From Planctomycetota bacterium (GTDB lineage: Bacteria > Planctomycetota > UBA1135 > UBA2386), in contig JACKHZ010000013.1 in NCBI GenBank assembly GCA_020638735.1, positions 248,001 to 312,000 of the forward strand: a DNA stretch of 64,000 bases. Reading direction: 5' to 3'. The notes under the pieces were generated by a model. That model did not search any database. It was not told the origin of the DNA and saw only the letters and a list, made by a program, of their open reading frames with translations. Below are positions 27,883 through 36,436 of this stretch, one piece after another. Made by a program: the position numbers and the translations under genes. Position 1 is the stretch's first letter. Each line of letters opens with the position of its first letter.

Positions 27883-29799
27883 TCAGACGTCGGCGATCAG
27901 CAGCGTCACCGCGTCCGGCGCCGGATCGAGGAAGACCGCCTTCCTGCCGACCTCCTCGCCGCCACGCTTCCACACCATCGTCGCCGTCGTCTCCGGCAGC
28001 GACAGCACCGGCGACTTGCCGTTCGGCAGCGTCAGCGCGTTCGTGCTCGAGATCATCGTCTGGCTGTGCAGCTCGACGTGCAGCAGCGAGCCATCGGCGT
28101 CGTGGAACTGCACCACGAGGTCGGCGGCCCCTTCGACCCGCAGCGAGCACATCCGCGTCAGCACGACGCGCAGTTCGTCGCCGTCCCTGGTCCACTGCTC
28201 GACCAGCTGGTTCGCGTAGAGCCAGCCTTCCTTGGCGATGCCCAGGCGAACGCCGCGGCGCGGGGCGTTCGCCAGCGTGAACGTGCCGTCGGCGGCGCTC
28301 GTCGTCGCCGGGCCACCGACTGCGCCTTCGACGCTGGCCGCCGCGAGCCAGCAGCTGACCGAAGCGTTCGCGATCGGCGCGCCACGGCGGTCGACGACGA
28401 CGCCGCGCAGCTCGAACGTCGCGTCCGCCGGCACCGTCAGCACGACGTCGCGCGAGCCGGCGGGGACCCGCTCGCTGCGCACGACGACCAGACGATCCGG
28501 CTCGTAGGCGAGCAGCGTGTAGGTGCGATCGGCGAGGCCGCCGACCTCGAAGCGACCCGCGGCATCGGTGATGGCGAAACACGGTTCGGAGCACTTCAGC
28601 GTCTGGCTGTCGAACTCGATCGGGTGGAAGCCGTAGCCGCGCGTCGGATCGACCAGGTCGAGGCGATAGCCGCTGGCCGGCGTGCCGTCGGCATGGCGCA
28701 CGGTGCCGGTGATCGACAGCGTCGCCCGTTCGAACACCAGATCGAGCTCGCCGCTGCCGGCGCCGACCTGCTCGCGGATCAGCGGCTGCCATCCGGCGCG
28801 CAGGGCGACGAGCCGACTCGGGGCCTCCGGCGGTTCGAACGTGAACTCGCCGTTGCCGTCCGATGTCGTCTGCTGGTCGAAGCCGAGCTGCAGCGTGGCG
28901 CCTACGACCGGACCCTCGGCGTCCCGCACACGGCCGTGCAGGTGGGCGGCACCAGCACCTTTGGCGACCATGCTGACGTCCAGGCGGCCGCTCGCCGCGG
29001 CGAGGCTCGGCACTCGCTCCGGCTGGAAGCCGTCCCGGGAGAACACCAGGTCGACGCCGGCGCCGACCGGTGCGTGCGCAAGGCGGTAGGAACCCCGTTC
29101 GTCGCTGCGCGCTGGCGCCGGCAGCGGCGCGAACGTCTGCGTCAGCTTGTCGGGGAACTCGGCGAGCCGCAGCAGGTCCGCTTGCACGGCGACGCCGGCG
29201 AGCGGCGTGCCATCGTCGCGGCGGGTCGTACCGCCGACCAGTTCCGTCGCGCGCGCAACGACGACTACCAGGTCCGTGGTGCCGCCGTGCCCGGCGTGCC
29301 ACGGCGTCGTGCGCAGCGTGAACCAGCCCGGGCCGGCGGCAGGAACGCTCGCTGGCGGCACGGTGGCAAGCTCGAACTGGCCGAGCGCGTCGCTGCGGGT
29401 CGTGCAGGCGTCGGCATCGGCGCGCAGTTCCCCGCTGGTCGGGTCGAACGGCACGAGCCCGAGCGGCACGTCGGCGACCGCCAGGCCTCGGCTGTCGAGC
29501 ACGCGCCCACGCAGGGTCGCCGCGGTCGCGGGCGGTGTCGCTGCCGGAACCGCATCGGCTCGTTCGAGCGCGGCGGTGGCGTCGGTCGGAGGTGCGGTGG
29601 CGCGTTCGATCGTCGCAGCGAACGCTGGCGCGGGGGCCGTCCGGTCGGTCGCGGGCGAGACCGTGGTCGGGGTCAGGCTGCCGGGGTCGGGCCAGCTCCA
29701 CATCAGCAGCAGAACCAGGGAGACGAGCAGCAGAACGGCGCCGCCGACGAGGACGGTGCGAGACGCGGAGGCATTCGGCATGGGCGACGAGGGCAGCAT
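27883..29799 (-). CDS. membrane-anchored carboxypeptidase-regulatory-like protein
   Basis: 638 residues. One N-terminal transmembrane helix (TVLVGGAVLLLVSLVLLLMW) is followed by a Pro/Ala/Thr-rich linker and at least four carboxypeptidase-regulatory-like (CarboxypepD_reg) domains, recognisable by the repeated G-x-V-x-D-x-x-G-x-P-V-A/V-x-A and S/T-D-x-x-G-x-F pattern: LRGRVLDSRGLAVADV, GRVRDAEGPVVGATL then TTSDGNGEFTF, GTVRHADGTPASGY then AITDAAGRFEV, and LRGVVVDRRGAPIANA then SAADGTFTL. These are extracellular immunoglobulin-like scaffolds. The same domains appear fused to a sigma factor at 53670 and at 51558. Confidence 0.75.
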   Translation of the reverse strand: MLPSSPMPNASASRTVLVGGAVLLLVSLVLLLMWSWPDPGSLTPTTVSPATDRTAPAPAFAATIERATAPPTDATAALERADAVPAATPPATAATLRGRVLDSRGLAVADVPLGLVPFDPTSGELRADADACTTRSDALGQFELATVPPASVPAAGPGWFTLRTTPWHAGHGGTTDLVVVVARATELVGGTTRRDDGTPLAGVAVQADLLRLAEFPDKLTQTFAPLPAPARSDERGSYRLAHAPVGAGVDLVFSRDGFQPERVPSLAAASGRLDVSMVAKGAGAAHLHGRVRDAEGPVVGATLQLGFDQQTTSDGNGEFTFEPPEAPSRLVALRAGWQPLIREQVGAGSGELDLVFERATLSITGTVRHADGTPASGYRLDLVDPTRGYGFHPIEFDSQTLKCSEPCFAITDAAGRFEVGGLADRTYTLLAYEPDRLVVVRSERVPAGSRDVVLTVPADATFELRGVVVDRRGAPIANASVSCWLAAASVEGAVGGPATTSAADGTFTLANAPRRGVRLGIAKEGWLYANQLVEQWTRDGDELRVVLTRMCSLRVEGAADLVVQFHDADGSLLHVELHSQTMISSTNALTLPNGKSPVLSLPETTATMVWKRGGEEVGRKAVFLDPAPDAVTLLIADV

Positions 29800-29837
29800 C
29801 GCCGGAGTGACGACGCAGTGCACGCCATGCGCGGCAA

Positions 29838-31769
29838 CTACTTCGACGAGATCGGCCGGATCTTCAGGTTGCGGAACGACACCAGGCCGTGGTCGCCCTG
29901 CAGCGCCAGGTAGCCCTCGTCGAACCGGGCGAAGCCGGGCATCGACGCGAACTTGCTCGCCGCGAGCCGCTGGTCGAAGTCCTCGCTGTGCATGACGTAG
30001 TCGAAGTACTTCACGCCGTTCATCTCGTGCTCGCAGCGCTGCTTCGTGATCAGCAGCCGTAGATGGTTCCACTCGCCTGCCGGCTTCGTCGCGTCGACTT
30101 CGGTCTTGTACAGCGCGTAGAGCCAGCCCGCCTTGTTGGGGTCCTTGCCGTCCTTGTTGTCGAGCAGCTGGCACTCGGGGCCGGTCGCCCACGCCGCACT
30201 GCCCTCGTCACTGACGTGGAACATGACGCCGCTGTTGCCGCCGGGAGACATCTTGTAGTCGAGCACCAGCTCGAACTCGCCGTAGCGCGCATCGGTGCAC
30301 AGGTCGCCGGCGTCGTGCGGATCGGCGCAGACGATCGCGCCCTCGACGACCTGCCAGCCCGGCCGCACCCCGTCGTGGTGGAAGCTGTGCCAGCCCCGCA
30401 GATCGACGCCGTTGAACAGCAGCTTCCAGCCGGCGGCCTTCTCCTCGTCGGTCAGCACGTCGAGTCCGGGCGGCGGCACCAGGCTGCTCCGCCAGTCGGC
30501 CTCGAGCTCGGCGCGCGGCTTGCCGCACAGCTGCTGCCACAGCGCCTCGTCGTAGGTGCCGCCGCGCAGCGCCGCGTTCAGCTTCGTCACCAGCTCGCGG
30601 TCGTGCGTGCGCACGGCCCAGGCCAGGAAATTGGCGCTGATGCGGTAGCTGGCGTCGCTCCTGGCGGTGGCCGGGTCGGCGATGTCGGCGCCGTGTGACT
30701 GCGGCTCGTAGAGAAACCAGCGGATGTAGTCGGCGATGCCTTCGACCGCCCAGCCCGGGCGCTGCCCGCGGTTGCGGCCGCGTCCGCCGTAGCGCTGCGC
30801 CACGTGCACGAGCTCGTGCACGACCGCGCCGATCGCCTCGCCGCGCAGGTTGTCGCGGAACCACGGCGCCGCGCAGACCACGCGCGTGCCGCTGGTCGCG
30901 GCGACGCCCCGCCCCTCGTCGTCGAAGCGCACCGTCAACGCGGCCGGCGCCTCGAAGCCGTCGCTCGGCAGCATGGCGACGATGCGCGGGTACCAGTCGA
31001 GCAGCACCGGCATCAGCTCGTCGTCGGCCCAGGCCTGCAGGTCCGGTGTCGCGGTGGCGTCGATCGAGATCGTGTAGCGCCCGTCGGCGGTCTTGCCGAC
31101 GATCGGCGCCGGGGCCGCCGGCGCCGCCAGCCGCACGTCGATCTCGCTGAAGAACGTGTTGCTCGAGCGGTCGCGTTCGTTGGTCGGCGCGACGTCGAAC
31201 AGCAGGTAGCGCAACGTCGCCTGCGGGCCGTCGCCGAGCTGCACGTCGACCGCGTACTGGCCGCCGGCGCCGCGAGCGTCGTCGGTGCGCGTGTCGACCT
31301 TCGCCAACAGCTGCCAGCCGCATTGCAGCGGATCGGTGCCGCGTCGCGGCGCTGCGTCGAAGCCGGCGGCGGCGCCGTCGGCGACGTACAGCGTGTAGAG
31401 CTGCGGTCCGCGCGGCCCCGGGTGCCACGAGTAGCTGTCGACCCGGGCGACCTTCTGGGCGCTGCCGAGATCGATCGCGAAGCGTCCGCCGTCGCCGGCG
31501 AAGAAGAAGTTCGCGGCCGGCTGGTCACTGCCGCTCGGCAGCCGTCCGTCGTGCAGCACGTCGAGGCCCGGGCTGTTGCGATCGACGCGACCGTCGACCA
31601 GCGTGAAGGTCGCCGTGGCCGCGGCGTCGCTGCGCGCCGGCACCGGCGTCGTCGTCAGGCGGAAGCCCGGCCGGGCTTCGGCGTTGCCGCGATGCTCGAC
31701 CTGCACCACCGCGGGCACGGGCGTCTGGGGAACGGCGAACAGGACGACAGCGGCGATGGGGATCAGCAT
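29838..31769 (-). CDS. exported BSP-like metallopeptidase fused to DUF1080
   Basis: 643 residues with signal peptide (MLIPIAAVVLFAVPQ). The order is an N-terminal discoidin-like/galactose-binding-type region, a basic-secretory-protein (BSP) domain with zinc motif GAVVHELVHVAQRYGG (HExxH) and the downstream PGWAVEGIADYIRW, then a 3-keto-disaccharide-hydrolase/DUF1080 domain beginning GWKLLFNGVDLRGWHSF with SGVMFHV and GEWNHLRL. BSP proteins are putative zinc peptidases; DUF1080 is a concanavalin-like glycan-processing domain abundant in Planctomycetota. A protease-glycan fusion suggests action on a glycoprotein; the substrate is unknown. Confidence 0.8.
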   Translation of the reverse strand: MLIPIAAVVLFAVPQTPVPAVVQVEHRGNAEARPGFRLTTTPVPARSDAAATATFTLVDGRVDRNSPGLDVLHDGRLPSGSDQPAANFFFAGDGGRFAIDLGSAQKVARVDSYSWHPGPRGPQLYTLYVADGAAAGFDAAPRRGTDPLQCGWQLLAKVDTRTDDARGAGGQYAVDVQLGDGPQATLRYLLFDVAPTNERDRSSNTFFSEIDVRLAAPAAPAPIVGKTADGRYTISIDATATPDLQAWADDELMPVLLDWYPRIVAMLPSDGFEAPAALTVRFDDEGRGVAATSGTRVVCAAPWFRDNLRGEAIGAVVHELVHVAQRYGGRGRNRGQRPGWAVEGIADYIRWFLYEPQSHGADIADPATARSDASYRISANFLAWAVRTHDRELVTKLNAALRGGTYDEALWQQLCGKPRAELEADWRSSLVPPPGLDVLTDEEKAAGWKLLFNGVDLRGWHSFHHDGVRPGWQVVEGAIVCADPHDAGDLCTDARYGEFELVLDYKMSPGGNSGVMFHVSDEGSAAWATGPECQLLDNKDGKDPNKAGWLYALYKTEVDATKPAGEWNHLRLLITKQRCEHEMNGVKYFDYVMHSEDFDQRLAASKFASMPGFARFDEGYLALQGDHGLVSFRNLKIRPISSK

Positions 31770-31966
31770 GCGGCACTCCGGCGGGACGGCGAGCCGCACA
31801 TCGTCATCGACTGGCGTCGACGATCAAGCCGTGGCGCCGGGGATTGTCCGCGGGCGGCTCGGCACCGGGCGCGACTGCACACCGCACCCGGCGCGGCCGA
31901 CACGGCCGGCGAGCGAGCGTCGCCGCGCCGGCGCTCAGCGCGTCTTGAACTGACCGACGACCGCGC

Positions 31967-32083
31967 TCAGGACGACGACGGATGGCTCGGCATCTCGATC
32001 AGCTCGACGAGGCCGTGGCGGTCTATGCTGACCCGGCCCTTCTCCTGCAGCGCCTGCCAGACCTCGGGCGGAGATCCAGACAA
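31967..32083 (-). pseudogene. possible C-terminal gene remnant
   Basis: Minus-strand reading PPEVWQALQEKGRVSIDRHG...IEMPSHPSSS then stop, in a 319-base gap. It reads like a natural protein end, but no upstream body exists in frame. I saw nothing else in the gap. Confidence 0.25.
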
Positions 32084-32088
32084 CCTCG

Positions 32089-32451
32089 ATGCTGAAGAAA
32101 CTGCTCCGCGGCCTGGTCGTGTCGATGGCGATCGTCGGGGCCTACGCGACGATCCGGTTCCTCCTCTGGCCGCGGCCAGCCGTCGTCTTCGAGGACGAGA
32201 ACTGGGTCGTGCTGCGCTCGGCAGGGCAGGCGAGACGCTGTGTCGTCATCGAACGGGATGGCGCGCCGATTCCGGACTTCCCGTTGGAGACCAACTCGGA
32301 CTCCGGAGCCTGGGTCGAGAGAACGGACGCCTCGGGACGAGGGACGTTCGTGTCCTTCGGTGGCCCTGGAGCCACGGCCTGGTTGCCCACCGGCCACCAG
32401 CTTCCATTGCACGACATGGGGTTCACCGTGATCGTCCGTAAGCGACCCTGA
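32089..32451 (+). CDS. small membrane-anchored protein of unknown function
   Basis: 120 residues: one N-terminal membrane segment (LVVSMAIVGAYATIRFLLW) then a small soluble domain (VVFEDENWVVLRSAG ... GMFTV-like strand GFTVIVRKRP). No family recognised. It immediately precedes the left copy of the 55-bp direct repeat. Confidence 0.5.
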   Translation: MLKKLLRGLVVSMAIVGAYATIRFLLWPRPAVVFEDENWVVLRSAGQARRCVVIERDGAPIPDFPLETNSDSGAWVERTDASGRGTFVSFGGPGATAWLPTGHQLPLHDMGFTVIVRKRP

Positions 32452-32521
32452 GCGACCGCACCTCCTCGCTGCCACCACGCCTGTCGCCCCACAACGCCCC
32501 GACGATAGCCCTCGCGCGGCG

Positions 32522-32576
32522 CATCCGTAAGATCGCCGCCCCCGATGTCCCTCCGTCGCGAAGGCCCCGTCACCGA
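32522..32576 (+). repeat. 55-bp direct repeat, left copy
   Basis: Starts CATCCGTAAGATCG and is identical, by reading, to 58138-58192. The flanks on the left side of both copies differ. Recombination between the two would excise about 25.6 kb. Confidence 0.75.
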
Positions 32577-32679
32577 ACGCCTGCTGCGCGTCTTGCGCGA
32601 GCACCCCGGCGCCGACCCCACCCGCACCGGCCCGATGGACGCGCCGATCGCGCCGCATTCGCCGATGTCGCGCCGTTAG
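32522..32679 (+). pseudogene. truncated paralogue of the E1 dehydrogenase 5' end
   Basis: From 32545 the frame reads MSLRREGPVTERLL ... DAPIAPHSPMSRR and then TAG, 44 codons. The intact-looking gene at 58161 starts with the same MSLRREGPVTERLL and continues DAPIVPHSAMTRRQAVAIF. The first 55 bases (32522-32576 vs 58138-58192, including 23 bases of leader with a TAAGAT -10-like motif) are identical, while the next ~100 bases are only moderately similar. It has no downstream body. Confidence 0.75.
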
Positions 32680-32881
32680 CGAGCTGCGGACCTGCTGCTC
32701 ACGTTCCGCGCGCCGGCGGCGGCTCACTCCGACCAGGTCGGCGAGCCGGATCAGGACTCGGGCGGCCAGCTCGAGGCCTGAACCTTGCGCCTTACGGGCA
32801 GTTCCGGAGCGTTCATCCGCCCCGTCTGCCCGTCACCTTCGCCACTCCAGGGTGTCTGGCGAACTTGCTGCCGGGCTCGCC

Positions 32882-34150
32882 TTACAGGCTCTCGGTGTAG
32901 TTGCAGCCGGTCTCCGGCGGTGCCTTCCATCCGGAGCAGCCCCAGAACTTCTCGCCCGACTGGCTGTTCGTCCGCACCTTCATCCGAAGGCCGCAGATAG
33001 GACAGAGCTTGATCTCAAGGCTTCGCTGATCCTTCGCCAAAGCGAGGATCCGCACTTCTGAGGCCTTGTTCTTCAAGAGGACGCGAGCGCATTCAGCAAC
33101 GGTTTCCCCAGTGGTCAGCACATCATCGACGAGGAGAACGCGGCCGCCGCCCCACGTGTACTTTGACTCGAAGGCGCCCCTGACCGCGGCTGCACGGTCG
33201 TCGGGCTTCATGTTCTTGTAGCCGTCGATCTCTTTGACGCATCGCAGCCCGTCGACGTACACCTTGATTCCCGAGTCCAGATGCGGCTCGGCGTGCCCCA
33301 GAAGGGCCTCGAACCGATTCCGCGTTTGGCTCGGCTTCGGGGGAACCGGGACGATGAAGTGCGGCTTCCACTTGAGCTTGCTCAGTCCGTCCCCTAGCGC
33401 CTGCCCGAACGCCGCCGCAGGTCCGTCGGCGTTCTTCAAGCTGAGAACATGAGCGGACAGGCGGCTCGACCCGTGGCGGCTGTCCCCGGTCGTGAAGTAA
33501 CGGCCGAGCGCGTAGCGCGGAACGCTTCCACCGCAGCGGAGTAACGACCCCAGATGGAGAAGCGGCTCGCCGGCTGCCGCGCGCACCTCGGCGACGTACC
33601 CGCGCCGCTCGAACTCAGCAACCCCCAACAACCGGTCCGGTCTAAACAGCAGCAGATCCGGAGCGACGCTCGAGAGGCTCTCGAAGTCCTCAACACCCCA
33701 ACCCGCTCCGATCGCCTGGACCCTCGCGTGGTAGCTTGCCTCGAAGTCGATGGCCGCGTCGCCGACGTGGAATGACCGCTTGGGGTCCGCTCCGAGGCGC
33801 TCGAGCGCGAGCTTTATCGGCTCAGGGTCCGGTTTGTGGGCCTCGGTGTCGTGGTACGCGACCAGCTCGTCGTACTCGATGCCGAACGTCTTGAGGAGTT
33901 GCTCGGCGTACCACCGCGGGGAGGCCGTCACGACACCGATCGAGTAGCCGAAGGTCTTGAGCTGCGAGGGGATGTCATGCGGGCGCAGCCCAGAGCCCTC
34001 GAACGCGCGTACGCGATGCATGTTCTGACGCACCCTGGCCCAGTTCTGCAACTGTCGCCAGATCGTCAGCTCCGACGAGTCGACCAGGGTCATGTCCAGG
34101 TCGAACAGAAACGCCGCGCCGGCCACGGTTCGCGTCCGGCCGTGCGTCAA
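32882..34150 (-). CDS. HAD hydrolase - ComF-type phosphoribosyltransferase - zinc ribbon fusion (ShosT-like)
   Basis: 422 residues, three domains. (1) A HAD-superfamily phosphatase: FLFDLDMTLVDSSEL (nucleophile Asp), GVVTASPRW (motif II), HKPDPEPIKLAL and HVGDAAIDFEAS (metal Asp). (2) A ComF/phosphoribosyltransferase domain: VPPKPSQTRNRFEALL and the PRPP-binding loop RVLLVDDVLTTGETVAEC. (3) A C-terminal topoisomerase-type zinc ribbon with CPIC...WGC...GC. It overlaps the upstream DprA-like gene by 4 bases. PRTase toxins next to DprA homologues are the layout of ShosTA toxin-antitoxin/antiphage pairs; the HAD and zinc-ribbon fusions here are distinctive. Codon and base composition differ from the neighbours. 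Role in defence is inferred. Confidence 0.75.
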   Translation of the reverse strand: MTHGRTRTVAGAAFLFDLDMTLVDSSELTIWRQLQNWARVRQNMHRVRAFEGSGLRPHDIPSQLKTFGYSIGVVTASPRWYAEQLLKTFGIEYDELVAYHDTEAHKPDPEPIKLALERLGADPKRSFHVGDAAIDFEASYHARVQAIGAGWGVEDFESLSSVAPDLLLFRPDRLLGVAEFERRGYVAEVRAAAGEPLLHLGSLLRCGGSVPRYALGRYFTTGDSRHGSSRLSAHVLSLKNADGPAAAFGQALGDGLSKLKWKPHFIVPVPPKPSQTRNRFEALLGHAEPHLDSGIKVYVDGLRCVKEIDGYKNMKPDDRAAAVRGAFESKYTWGGGRVLLVDDVLTTGETVAECARVLLKNKASEVRILALAKDQRSLEIKLCPICGLRMKVRTNSQSGEKFWGCSGWKAPPETGCNYTESL

Positions 34151-35463
34151 AACAGCGTGCCCTGGGAGTTCTTGCGCGCCTTCGGCGCGGGCGGCGCAGT
34201 GGCGGCTTGCTCCAAGACCTCGAGGAGTACCTGGTAGTCGTCACGGCTAGCGAAGGCGTTCGCCACCGGTCGACCGGCAAAGTCCCTGCGCAACAGTTCC
34301 GCGTATTCGCCCTTGGCCTCTACAAGGCTCGCGAACTCCGCGCCGGTCTTCTCCGTGAGCGCGCGAATCCCTCGACTCTTGGGCTCTTCGGTATGCGGTC
34401 CGCGCGGAACAGGCGCGAACAGACGCCGCCCTTGCATCAAGGTGAACCGCACGGTGTGCATCGACCCTCCGACGATGTCGGTCTGGGCGACGATGGTCCC
34501 AACGGACATGCCGCTCTGCAGCCGATCCCGATGAACCAGGTTCCGCGGAATCGCAGACGCACCGAACGGTTGTTCACTAAGCAGCGCCCCCCCTGAAGCC
34601 AAGATTCGGTCCGCGAGCGCGGCGTTGGCCTTCGGGTAGATCGCATCTAGGCCGTTGGCAAGAACCGCCACCGTGTGGCCGCCAGCACCGAGGGCCGCTT
34701 CGTGTGCGAGCGCGTCAACGCCGATCGCGAGCCCGCTGACGATGCTCCATCCGCGCTCTGCCAGATGCGTCGTGATGCCCTTCGCAACCTTCACTCCAAA
34801 GAAGGTCGGCTCACGAGTTCCGATGCATGCAACGGTTCGAGGACCAGACGCAAGGCACCCCCGTACGAACACGACCGGCGGGTGGTCCGGTATCGTCTTC
34901 AGGTGCATCGGGTATTCGTCGTCCGCGACGGTGTAGAGCTGCACGCCGAGCTCCGCGGCCTGCTCGAGCACCCTCTCCGCGCGGTCCTCCGCCTGCTGCC
35001 ACGCAGCATCGTCTTCAAGCGAGCGGAGAGCTGACGACGACACCTCACCGACGAGTTGCGTGGCCATCGCAGCGCTGCGGATCTCGCGCAACATCTCGAA
35101 TCGGCTGGCGAGTCGCTCGGCAGTCTGCGGTCCTACGCCCTTGAGTCCGAGCAGAGTCAGCAGCCCCATGGGCCCTGATGCTCGATGATCAGTCTCGGTT
35201 GCGCCGCGGCCTTCGCCCGGTGGAAGCGGTTCGGCGCTGTAGGTGTTTTGCTCCCGGATTCGGCCGTCTGCGGCGTGGATGAGATGCACCGCACTCTCCC
35301 GGACCGCCATGGCGCGGGCCGCCTCCACGGCTTCGGCCTGAGTGCGGTAGACCCCCGAGGCGCGCCGGCTCCCCTCCTGGCGGTTCACCCAGCCGTTGCC
35401 TTCTCGGATGGTGTGGATCGTTGTCTTGGCCATGGCTCCTGCCGAACGCTGCGGCTTCTCCAT
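34147..35463 (-). CDS. DUF2188 - DprA/SMF fusion (ShosA-like)
   Basis: 438 residues. The N-terminal ~60 residues match DUF2188 (HTIREGNGWVNRQEG, then ASGVYRTQAEAVEAARAM and the HAADGRIREQNTY end); the remainder is a DprA/SMF Rossmann domain with the helix-hairpin-helix-like LLGLKGVGPQTAERL, VACIGTREPTFFGVKVA, SIVSGLAIGVDALAHEAAL and VAVLANGLDAIYPKAN. DprA normally loads RecA in natural transformation; a DprA-like protein next to a PRTase is instead the ShosA position of a toxin-antitoxin pair. The gene start may be at 35433 (MAKTTIHTIREG), the usual DUF2188 beginning. Its ATG at 35461-35463 overlaps the preceding gene's TAA, showing an operon. Confidence 0.8.
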   Translation of the reverse strand: MEKPQRSAGAMAKTTIHTIREGNGWVNRQEGSRRASGVYRTQAEAVEAARAMAVRESAVHLIHAADGRIREQNTYSAEPLPPGEGRGATETDHRASGPMGLLTLLGLKGVGPQTAERLASRFEMLREIRSAAMATQLVGEVSSSALRSLEDDAAWQQAEDRAERVLEQAAELGVQLYTVADDEYPMHLKTIPDHPPVVFVRGCLASGPRTVACIGTREPTFFGVKVAKGITTHLAERGWSIVSGLAIGVDALAHEAALGAGGHTVAVLANGLDAIYPKANAALADRILASGGALLSEQPFGASAIPRNLVHRDRLQSGMSVGTIVAQTDIVGGSMHTVRFTLMQGRRLFAPVPRGPHTEEPKSRGIRALTEKTGAEFASLVEAKGEYAELLRRDFAGRPVANAFASRDDYQVLLEVLEQAATAPPAPKARKNSQGTLF

Positions 35464-35762
35464 TATCGACCCTCTCCGCTCCGAAGGCGCCGGCTTGCCC
35501 CCGGAGTCGGGGCCATGGGTCGATTCTCCCCCGGTCCCGCTCGGTCTGGCAACCGATGCGCGTGCGGCGCGTCAGGCTTGCGCTGTCGCTTCATCGGGTT
35601 CCTCCTCGACTTCAGCCGCCAGCCTTTCATCCGCCCCAGGTTCTCGATGGCTCCGCGCTCTTCGAGTTCGCGCAAGCCATGCGCCCGTCGAATGCGGAGA
35701 ACCGCCGCCGCCTCGATCGCCGGGCCCGGTGCCGATGGGTTGCCGAAACGCACGATGCACAT
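35463..35762 (-). pseudogene. 5'-truncated first gene of the DprA operon
   Basis: An open frame (from MCIVRFGNPSAP at the element boundary, through HGLRELEERGAIENL, ending RRLRSGEGR) whose TAA overlaps the DprA ATG by one base. The element edge begins immediately upstream, so the 5' part is probably lost. No family recognised; could be a third component of the module. Confidence 0.4.
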
Positions 35763-35764
35763 GG

Positions 35765-36314
35765 GGGGATAGGTAGTCCAAGCTGCAATCCGGACCACCC
35801 GAACCGCACCGCCGCAACGATCCTCGGCCCTTCGACACCCGTCAACCCGCCTCTGGATCCCGCCCATCCCGGGGAACCTTGCCGAAATCCCCCTTCCAGC
35901 CAACACCGCGCCCCCGCCGCGCCCCTCTGGCCGCGGCCTCAGCTCCCTCACCTCACGCGCCCCACCACTCCGCCTCTCCCGGCGGCGCCCGCGCCGGCGC
36001 TACTTGCGCCACCTCACACGGCAACCCTATCGCCCGCAGCACCTTCTCGATCGCATCCGGCGCGGTGATCGCCGCCAGCAGCCGACGCACGCCGCCGCAA
36101 TGCGGACAGACGAGCACGTCGATCGCGAACACCCGCCGCAGCAGTTCCGCCCACGGATAGCGGCGACGACGCATCGTCGCGCAACCCGGCCGACCGCCGT
36201 TCGGTGCATGCGGGACCGTTCTGCGTCTCAGGCGCAACGCGAGCACCGCCTGCACGGCCCGCTGCTCCGGCACCGCATCGACGCCTTCGTCCGCCACCGC
36301 CTCTACCTCATCCA
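35765..36314 (-). mobile_element. IS91-family element copy 1 (5'-truncated, 0.55 kb)
   Basis: Right terminus begins GGGGATAGGT(C/A)GTCC-like, as in the other copies. Identity with copies 2-4 ends abruptly at 36314, inside the transposase. This is the shortest copy. The tail is noticeably more diverged than in copies 2 and 3. Confidence 0.85.
35953..36314 (-). pseudogene. transposase C-terminal fragment (copy 1)
   Basis: Encodes only the last ~120 residues of the IS91-family transposase, including RRRRYPWAELLRRVFAIDV and the CPHCGG zinc knuckle, ending EAEWWGA. It lacks the HUH-type catalytic part, so it cannot act on its own. The open frame continues upstream across the break into unrelated DNA. 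Confidence 0.8.
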
Positions 36315-36436
36315 GTTCCTTACGGCCTGCGTCGGACCGAACATTGGTTCCGCGATCGCGCCGCAGCCGCAGAAACGTGGCAGTCGCGAGGGCCCTGCTG
36401 GCGCAGAGGCGGGTGCACGTGACCGTGCACACCCCG

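Noticed and set aside
31770..32088. Regulatory RNA in the gap before 32089
   Set aside because: No stable conserved-looking fold or terminator was apparent; only a possible gene remnant is listed.
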